DNA of 64,000 bases, taken from the NCBI GenBank assembly GCA_021204905.1, contig JAJPYN010000008.1, forward strand, positions 1 through 64,000. The letters are read 5' to 3'. The notes under the pieces are model-generated. The model saw only the letters and a list, made by a program, of their open reading frames with translations, searched no databases and was not told the origin of the DNA. Positions 58,802-64,000 of this stretch are shown here, piece by piece (the stretch's first letter is position 1; each line of letters starts with the position of its first letter). Made by a program: the position numbers and the translations under genes. Origin of the DNA: Prevotella sp. (lineage in GTDB: Bacteria > Bacteroidota > Bacteroidia > Bacteroidales > Bacteroidaceae).

Positions 58802-59905
58802 ATGGTTTTAGAAAGGATCACAATTCGCAACTACAAGAACCTGCGCGAGGTGGCGGAGGAATTCTCGCCCGGCATCAACTGCTTCATCGGGCACAACGGC
58901 GAGGGCAAAACGAACCTGCTCGACGCGGTGTTCTACCTCTCTTTCTGCCGCAGCAGCAACAATTTCATCGACTCGCAGCTCATTCTCCACGACGAGGATT
59001 TTTTCTCCATCGAAGGGCATTACATCTTCGACGACGGCCGCGCCGAGACCGTCAGTTGCGTGCAGAAACGCGGGCGGCATAAGGTGTGCCGGCGCAACCA
59101 GAAGGCTTACAAGCGGCTGTCGGAGCACATTGGCCTCATCCCGCTCATCCTCGTTACGCCGCAGGACGCGCTGCTGGTCGACGCGGGCAGTGAGGAGCGC
59201 CGGCGGTTTATGGACCTCGTCATCTCGCAGTACGACCCGGCTTACATCGATGCCCTGTCGAACTACAACAAAGCCCTGCAACAGCGCAACGCGATGCTTC
59301 GTGCCGACGGCGAGCCCGACCTTTCTTTGATGGAGGCTTTCGAGGACGAGATGGCGAAATCCGGCGCGGTGGTGTACGAAAAACGCAACGCATTCATCAG
59401 CGAATTTATCCCTTATTTTCAGCGCATTTACAGCATCATCTCCGGCGAGAAAGAGCGCGTGGAGATCAGCTACCGGTCGCATTGTCAGAACGGCGCGCTC
59501 ATCGATGTCATCCGCAATGGAAGGGCGAAAGATTTGGTTGTGGGCTACTCGCTGCACGGCGTTCACCGCGACGACCTCGACATGCTGCTCGGGGGCTATA
59601 ATGTGCGTCGCGAAGGCAGTCAGGGGCAGCATAAAACGCTTGTGCTGTCGATGAAATTAGCGCAATTCGAATTCCTTCGCCGCACCGTCTCGAACGCCGT
59701 GCCGCTGCTGCTGCTCGACGACATTTTCGACAAGCTCGACGCGCAACGTGTGGAGAACATCGTGTCGCTTGTTGCCGGCGACGGCTACGGCCAGATTTTC
59801 ATCACGGACACCAACCGCGGGCATCTCGACCGCATCTTGCAGTCGTCGCAGTCGGGTTACCGCATTTTCAACGTTGTTGCCGGCCGCATCTCGCCCGCGA
59901 AATGA
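58802..59905 (+). CDS. recF: DNA replication and repair protein RecF
   Basis: 367 aa from the ATG at 58802; the GTG one codon earlier is an alternative. RecF helps load RecA at single-strand gaps. Walker A is GHNGEGKTN (about 33-41); DAVFYLSFC, the ABC-type signature region (SQGQHKTLVLSMKLAQF) and Walker B PLLLLDDIFDKLD are all present. A perfect promoter ends 5 bp before the start codon, so the mRNA is probably leaderless. The stop codon TGA (59903-59905) is the first three bases of a 19-bp tandem repeat. Confidence 0.96.
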   Translation: MVLERITIRNYKNLREVAEEFSPGINCFIGHNGEGKTNLLDAVFYLSFCRSSNNFIDSQLILHDEDFFSIEGHYIFDDGRAETVSCVQKRGRHKVCRRNQKAYKRLSEHIGLIPLILVTPQDALLVDAGSEERRRFMDLVISQYDPAYIDALSNYNKALQQRNAMLRADGEPDLSLMEAFEDEMAKSGAVVYEKRNAFISEFIPYFQRIYSIISGEKERVEISYRSHCQNGALIDVIRNGRAKDLVVGYSLHGVHRDDLDMLLGGYNVRREGSQGQHKTLVLSMKLAQFEFLRRTVSNAVPLLLLDDIFDKLDAQRVENIVSLVAGDGYGQIFITDTNRGHLDRILQSSQSGYRIFNVVAGRISPAK

Positions 59906-60000
59906 AGGTCTTGGTTGCTACTGAAAATCTTAGTTGCGACTGAAGTTCTTAGTTGCTAAGAAAGGTCTTAGTTGCTAAGAAAGGTCTTAGTTGCTAATAA
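59903..60000 (+). repeat. 19-bp tandem repeat starting at the recF stop codon
   Basis: Units start at 59903, 59922, 59941, 59959, 59978 and, partly, 59997 (period 19, once 18). The unit is TGAAGGTCTTAGTTGCTAC with drift to AGAAAGGTCTTAGTTGCTA. The first unit begins with the TGA stop of recF. Confidence 0.92.
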
Positions 60001-60075
60001 AATTCCGGCTTGTTTAAAAGGGTCGCGTTCGTTTCAATAAGGGTCGCCTTCGTTTCAAATTTAGGGTTGCTTTTG
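59985..60075 (+). repeat. Dispersed element, copy E, with a 22-bp tandem right half
   Basis: The last recF trail unit (GGTCTTAGTTGCTA) leads into ATTCCGGCTTG, then GGGTCGCGTTCGTTTCAAT (near 60020), GGGTCGCCTTCGTTTCAAA (near 60041) and a degraded GGGTTGCTTTTGTTTTAAA (near 60063). These match the right end of copies B and C. Confidence 0.75.
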
Positions 60076-60098
60076 TTTTAAACCAAGGCTGCACTTGC

Positions 60099-60389
60099 TT
60101 AGTAAATCCTGATGTCGGCGATGACGAACGCCCCGACGCGCGCATTGAGTTCGGCCGTGATTTTCGCGCGCCTCATCATCAGTTCCGAGCGCAAGGCGGG
60201 GCTGTCGATTTTCACCATCAGCGTTTGGTTCTTGATGAATTTGCTTCTTGTACGGCTTGACGCAAACTCGCCCGCGACGTCGTCCCACGCATCGATGACG
60301 CGCTTTTGCAGCAACGGCATTTCGAGCCCTTCGTCGCGCAGGATGCGGTCGAGGATGTTGCCTACGGCTTGCGGTTTGATTTTATACAT
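60099..60389 (-). CDS. DUF721 (DciA-like) protein
   Basis: 96 aa from the ATG at 60389 (MYKIKPQAVGNILDRILRDEGLE). The pattern VIDAWDDVAGEFASSRTRSKFI and LMVKIDSPALRSELMMRRAKI is typical of DUF721, whose DciA members load the DnaB helicase in bacteria lacking DnaC. It consists of essentially the core domain only. It overlaps the fthC stop by 8 bp and is probably cotranscribed. The domain call is firm; the helicase-loader role is inferred from the family. Confidence 0.85.
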   Translation of the reverse strand: MYKIKPQAVGNILDRILRDEGLEMPLLQKRVIDAWDDVAGEFASSRTRSKFIKNQTLMVKIDSPALRSELMMRRAKITAELNARVGAFVIADIRIY

Positions 60390-60909
60390 AATCCACGTTT
60401 GCGTCGTGAGCCTCGTGGGGCAGGTCGCCGACGATTTGAAAGGGGAAGCAGACACCGCGCTTGACGGCGTGCTTTAATTTTGGTAAAAAGCGGTCGTAAC
60501 AGCCTTGTCCGCGCCCGAGCCGGTTGCCTTCGCGCGAAAAAGCGACGCCGGGCACGAGGATGAAGCCGATTTCGTCGAGGCTGCTGATGGCCGGACCTAA
60601 GGGGATGCTTGTTCCGAACAACCCTTTTTGCATTTCGCTCAAACCTGAAAACAGGCGCGGGATTATCTCGCCGTCGCGAGTGGTTTCGGGCAGAAAGATG
60701 CGCTTGCCGGCGGCGTGAAGACTGCTGATTAAAGGAATGATGTCGGGCTCGTCGCTCAGCGGCCAAAACGCCATAATTGTTGTTGCTCCGGCGATATGCT
60801 CATCACGCAAGATTGCCGCGCAGACCTCCGCCGACCATTGCCGCCGCTGCTCCGTCGTTGTGGCAAGGAAGCGCCGGCGGATTTCTTTCCTGAGTTCGGC
60901 TTTATCCAA
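60382..60909 (-). CDS. 5-formyltetrahydrofolate cyclo-ligase
   Basis: 175 aa. Converts 5-formyl-THF to 5,10-methenyl-THF with ATP. The start is TTG at 60909 (reading MDKAELRKEIRRRF): an in-frame stop lies eight codons upstream and no ATG fits. Family blocks are IMAFWPLSDEPD, KRIFLPET, ILVPGVAFSREGNRLGRGQG and CYDRFL. The stop overlaps the DUF721 start; ctpA lies 28 bp... upstream of its start on the same strand. A confident assignment by motif and length. Confidence 0.92.
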   Translation of the reverse strand: MDKAELRKEIRRRFLATTTEQRRQWSAEVCAAILRDEHIAGATTIMAFWPLSDEPDIIPLISSLHAAGKRIFLPETTRDGEIIPRLFSGLSEMQKGLFGTSIPLGPAISSLDEIGFILVPGVAFSREGNRLGRGQGCYDRFLPKLKHAVKRGVCFPFQIVGDLPHEAHDANVDYV

Positions 60910-60937
60910 GGCTTTTACTTTCGTAACTTATTCTAAA

Positions 60938-62584
60938 TCAAGACTTTGCGTTTGTCGCGGCTTCATCTTTCTCCGGCGGTTTCGGGAACGCTTCGCCTGC
61001 GGCAATCACCTCCTTGGCCTTTGCGAGCACCTCATCGTCCTCGTTGACAAATTCGGTCCACGCGTCCTCGCTCATCATGCCGTAGACGATGCGGCTTTTG
61101 ATGTAGCGGTCGAGCAGCGCGTACGATTTCTTAATCATTATGTTGCGGCGTTTGATGCCGTGCGCGTCGGCGTAAGCTACGAACTGCTCCACGAGGTTTT
61201 GCTTGGCGAGCCAGGCCTCGAGGTCTTTGAGCGTCTCGCATTTCTTCATCGTTTGGCGGTTGGCGTCGACGTAGGAATATGCAAATTGCAGCACGAGCCC
61301 GCTCATCGCAATCTGGCGGTAGTAGCTCGTTACGTTCGACGTGTCTTCGGCCACGAAAATGTCGGGCGTGATGCCTCCGCCTTCGTAGACGGTGCGGCCG
61401 TTGGCGGTGTGGAAGGCCTTACCGCTGTGCTTGATGCTGTCTTCGGAGAAAAATTCGCCGTTGTTGTAGCGGTTGGCGAGGTCCTGCACGTAACTGTCCT
61501 CGTCGCCGGCGACGTAAGGCTTTTGAATGCATCGTCCCGACGGCGTGTAATACCGCGCGACGGTGAGGCGCACGCGGCTCTTGTCGGGGAAACCTATCTC
61601 CTGTTGCACGAGCCCTTTGCCGAAGGAGCGGCGCCCGATGATTGTGGCGCGGTCGTTGTCTTGCAGCGCACCGGCGAGAATCTCTGCTGACGACGCGCTG
61701 GCCTCGTTGATGAGCACGATGAGCGGTATATGGCGGTAGCTGCCGTGCCCGTCGGAACGGTAATCCTGACGTTTGGAGCGGCGTCCTTGGGTGTAAACGA
61801 TGAGCCTGTTTTTCGGCAGAAACTCATTCGCTATCTGCACGGCCGATTGCAGGTAACCGCCGCCGTTCTCGCGCAGGTCGAGGATGAGGTCTTCGAGGCC
61901 CGATTCGGACAGCGTGGCAAGGGCGATGAGCAGTTCGGCATAGGTCGTCTCGCCGAAGTTCTTTATCCTGATGTAACCCGTATGGTCGTCGAGCATGTAT
62001 GTTGCACCGATGCTCTTCTGCCGTATCTCGCCGCGCGTGATGACAAACTGCTTTTCCCCGTTACTGCCATAGCGCAGCACGCCCACCTTCACCTTCGTGT
62101 CCTTCGGTCCTTTAAGCCGCTTCATCGCCTCGTCGTTGGTTACTTCCTTGCCGACAAACGGTTTGCCGTCGATGGAGACGATTTTGTCGCCGGCAAGCAA
62201 CCCCGCGCGCTCGGCCGGGCCGCCGGAGATGACGCTCTCCACGCGTATGGTGTCCTCGCGGATGGTGAACTCCACGCCGACGCCGGAGAACGAGCCGTGC
62301 AGCAGTTCGTCTTCCGCTTCGGCCTTGTCGGCGGTGAAATAGACGGAGTGGGGGTCGAGCTCGGCAAGCACTTGCGGTATGGCGGCTTCGACGATGGAAT
62401 CGATGTTGGTCGAGTCGACATATTGGTCCTCAATGATGTGCAGCAGGTTTGTAAGTTTATTACTTCCGCCTGTAATAATATTCAGTCTGCTGCCGCCGAA
62501 ATGATTGGCATAGAACGCGCCGATGACGATGCCGAGCACTATGCAAAGTGCCATTATGAGCGGATAGAAACGATTGCTTTTCAT
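60938..62584 (-). CDS. S41 family C-terminal processing peptidase
   Basis: 548 aa. An N-terminal signal-anchor (YPLIMALCIVLGIVIGAFYA) places the protease in the periplasm. A PDZ domain at about 100-185 (GGPAERAGLLAGDKIVSIDG) is followed by the protease core with LDLRENGGGYL, the catalytic Ser in NEASASSAE (about 293-301) and the catalytic Lys in GRRSFGKGLVQ (K323). A C-terminal extension from about 350 is normal for Bacteroidota CtpA. Such enzymes trim envelope proteins or control peptidoglycan hydrolases. fthC lies 28 bp downstream. Confidence 0.94.
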   Translation of the reverse strand: MKSNRFYPLIMALCIVLGIVIGAFYANHFGGSRLNIITGGSNKLTNLLHIIEDQYVDSTNIDSIVEAAIPQVLAELDPHSVYFTADKAEAEDELLHGSFSGVGVEFTIREDTIRVESVISGGPAERAGLLAGDKIVSIDGKPFVGKEVTNDEAMKRLKGPKDTKVKVGVLRYGSNGEKQFVITRGEIRQKSIGATYMLDDHTGYIRIKNFGETTYAELLIALATLSESGLEDLILDLRENGGGYLQSAVQIANEFLPKNRLIVYTQGRRSKRQDYRSDGHGSYRHIPLIVLINEASASSAEILAGALQDNDRATIIGRRSFGKGLVQQEIGFPDKSRVRLTVARYYTPSGRCIQKPYVAGDEDSYVQDLANRYNNGEFFSEDSIKHSGKAFHTANGRTVYEGGGITPDIFVAEDTSNVTSYYRQIAMSGLVLQFAYSYVDANRQTMKKCETLKDLEAWLAKQNLVEQFVAYADAHGIKRRNIMIKKSYALLDRYIKSRIVYGMMSEDAWTEFVNEDDEVLAKAKEVIAAGEAFPKPPEKDEAATNAKS

Positions 62585-62685
62585 TCTCTTTGTGCAATAA
62601 ACTATTTTGTTGTTTGCCCTTAGTTTAAGTAATAACCCTGTTCGTTGTTTGTATATTTATGCAATAAAACCAAATCCGTCGATTG

Positions 62686-62782
62686 ACCTTTTATGAAATA
62701 GGTTCAAATTTGTCAATTGCCCCTTGCTTGAAACAAATTATATTTGTAACCAGCCCCTTGTTCGCAACAAACTTTACTTGTC
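62686..62782 (-). repeat. 34-bp tandem repeat overlapping the dCMP deaminase stop codon
   Basis: TGTCAATTG, TGTAACCAG and TGTCACCGG begin at 62711, 62745 and 62779, and CCCCTTG at 62720 and 62754: a 34-bp period over two clear and one degraded units. On the minus strand the first unit reads GGTGACAAGTAAAGTTTG and contains the final Gly-Asp-Lys codons and the stop TAA (62774-62776). Confidence 0.85.
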
Positions 62783-63220
62783 ACCGGCCTCCGCCGGAAC
62801 GCTTTTCAAAACGACCTCAATGCCGGCCTTGCGCAGCAGTTCGATGCCGTCGGAGAGGCGGTAGTTCTCGCCGTAGATGACGCGGCGGATGCCCGACTGG
62901 ATGATGAGTTTCGCGCATTCGATGCAGGGCGAGGACGTTACGTAGAGCGTGGCTCCGTCGGAGTTGTTCGACGAGCGCGCCACCTTCGTTATCGCGTTGG
63001 CCTCGGCGTGGAGCACGTAGGGGAATGTTACGCCCGAGGCGTCTTCGCACACGTTCTCGAAGCCCGACGGCGTGCCGTTGTAACCGTCGCTGATGATCAT
63101 CTTGTCCTTGACGATGAGGCAGCCCACTTGCCGCCGTTTGCAGTAGCTGTTCTCGGCCCAGATGCGCGCCATCCTGAGGTAGCGCAGGTCAAGCTTGTTT
63201 TGTTTCTCGTTTGATTCCAT
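62774..63220 (-). CDS. dCMP deaminase (ComEB type)
   Basis: 148 aa from the ATG at 63220 (MESNEKQNKLDLRYL). Deaminates dCMP to dUMP for thymidylate synthesis. The zinc site is HAEANAI plus PCIECAK, and RRQVGCLIVK and SDGYNGTPSGF match the dCMP deaminase branch. The start overlaps the end of the M3 peptidase gene by 32 bp, so the genes are coupled. The last three codons and stop belong to a 34-bp tandem repeat. Confidence 0.93.
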   Translation of the reverse strand: MESNEKQNKLDLRYLRMARIWAENSYCKRRQVGCLIVKDKMIISDGYNGTPSGFENVCEDASGVTFPYVLHAEANAITKVARSSNNSDGATLYVTSSPCIECAKLIIQSGIRRVIYGENYRLSDGIELLRKAGIEVVLKSVPAEAGDK

Positions 63221-64000
63221 TGCGTTGTAATAATGCTTCGATGTCCGGCTCCGCACCCCTGAACTTCTTGTAAAGCGCCATCGGGTGCTCGGTGCCGCCC
63301 TTCGAGAGTATGCAGTCACGGAACCTTTGCGCCGTGGCGCGGTTGAAGATGCCTTCTTTCTTGAACACGGCGAAAGCGTCGGCGTCGAGCACTTCGGCCC
63401 ACTTATAACTGTAATATCCCGCCGCGTAACCGCCCGCCATGATGTGCGAAAATTGCGCCGTCATGCACGTCTCGGGCAACTGCTTGCCGAGGATGGCCTT
63501 CGCCCACGCTTGTTTCTCGAAAGCGATGATGTCGCCTTGAAATTCGCTCGTCTGCGTGTGGTAAGCCATATCGAGCAGGCCGAAGCTAATCTGCCTCAGA
63601 CACGCCGTGCCCACCATGAAGTTGCGGCTTTTGACAATGCGCCCGATTAGTTCGTCGGGCAGCGGCTCGCCTGTCTCGTAATGGACCGCGAAGGTGCGCA
63701 GGAACGCTTTTTCCACGGCGAAATTCTCCATGAATTGCGAGGGCAGCTCCACGAAATCCCACCACACGTTCGTGCCGGACAGCGAGGCGAAGCGCGTGTT
63801 GGCGAACATGCCGTGCAGGGCGTGGCCGAACTCGTGCAGGAAGGTCTCCACCTCGCCGAAGGTCAGCAGCGCGGGCTTCTCCGGCGTCGGCTTCGTAAAG
63901 TTCATCACCACCGACACGTGCGGACGGACATTGTTGCCTTTGCGGTCGATCCATTGCTCCTGAAATTCGGTCATCCACGCGCCGCCGCGTTTGCCCTTGC
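63189..64000 (-). CDS. M3 family metallopeptidase, C-terminal part
   Basis: Partial: the frame is open to the window edge, and the residues before the first Met (KGKRGGAWM) are a conserved M3 block, so the N-terminal 60% or so is missing. The zinc motif HEFGHALHG is present, followed by ELPSQFMENF and, near the end, MAGGYAAGYYSYKWAEVLDADAF, as in Dcp/OpdA-type oligopeptidases. These degrade short peptides in the cytoplasm or periplasm; the location cannot be told without the N-terminus. The 3' end overlaps the dCMP deaminase gene by 32 bp. Confidence 0.94.
   Translation of the reverse strand, partial: KGKRGGAWMTEFQEQWIDRKGNNVRPHVSVVMNFTKPTPEKPALLTFGEVETFLHEFGHALHGMFANTRFASLSGTNVWWDFVELPSQFMENFAVEKAFLRTFAVHYETGEPLPDELIGRIVKSRNFMVGTACLRQISFGLLDMAYHTQTSEFQGDIIAFEKQAWAKAILGKQLPETCMTAQFSHIMAGGYAAGYYSYKWAEVLDADAFAVFKKEGIFNRATAQRFRDCILSKGGTEHPMALYKKFRGAEPDIEALLQRNGIKRETKQA

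Overview
The window is chromosomal sequence from a Bacteroidota bacterium, most likely order Bacteroidales and closest in style to Muribaculaceae or Prevotellaceae (family level is inference). Evidence: promoters of the Bacteroidota type (TTTG, 19-20 bp, TAnnTTTG) precede rpsA, rho, the SRP RNA, dnaN, pgk, recF and others; lineage-typical genes are present (PPi-dependent phosphofructokinase, class 3 fructose bisphosphatase, DUF4835, DUF3127, DUF4922-SpoIID fusion, BspA-type leucine-rich repeats); and secreted proteins end in a compact GIYIVGGKKVVKK-type tail. Moderately GC-rich. No prophage, insertion sequence, CRISPR array or integrase was seen.

Layout. 1-2.7 kb: 3' end of a large secreted protein plus a 58-aa peptide gene. 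2.8-11.1 kb, plus strand: rpsA, rho, uvrA, a GT2 glycosyltransferase, SRP RNA and tRNA-Thr. 11.1-19.5 kb, minus strand: a small membrane protein, an exopolysaccharide-initiating sugar phosphotransferase, TIGR02757, YgiQ, a 117-aa protein, a secreted amidase-like protein, PlsC and a conserved small protein. 19.7-28.1 kb: pfp, GH25 lysozyme, prmA (minus), a Trp/Tyr/Gly-rich secreted protein, a FadL-like outer-membrane protein and a RelA/SpoT homologue. 28-34.5 kb, minus: a TPR protein with a dead protease-like domain, recN, DUF4835, an exonuclease and dnaN, with the DUF3127 gene divergent. 35.3-42.8 kb, minus: ftsE-lysC-lysA-GT-like-fbp-ugd. 43-49.8 kb, plus: unknown protein, GH25, rlmD, ansA, radA, pgk. 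50-54.7 kb: a 1457-aa BspA-like protein and a 53-aa peptide gene. 54.7-64 kb: HAD phosphatase, DUF4922-SpoIID and GT2 (minus); recF (plus); DUF721/DciA-like, fthC, ctpA, dCMP deaminase and an M3 peptidase (minus, partial).

Most genes are housekeeping: translation, transcription termination, replication and repair, central carbon metabolism, lysine/DAP synthesis and envelope work. Two features stand out. First, short tandem repeats trail off the 3' ends of many genes, and in at least six genes the first repeat unit contains the gene's own stop codon. These trails share words (TAGTTGCTA, GGTTGAAAC) with a dispersed roughly 80-bp element seen at five intergenic sites, and in ftsE the trail seems to have become an in-frame acidic C-terminal tail. 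Second, two large secreted proteins 50 kb apart share a C-terminal module and sorting-like tail, and each is followed within about 20 bp by a gene for a related 53-58-aa acidic peptide, which suggests a two-gene cassette.

Other points: a hairpin plus U-tract at the start of the rho leader, an apparently leaderless recF mRNA, and a RelA/SpoT protein with an intact hydrolase but an altered synthetase site.
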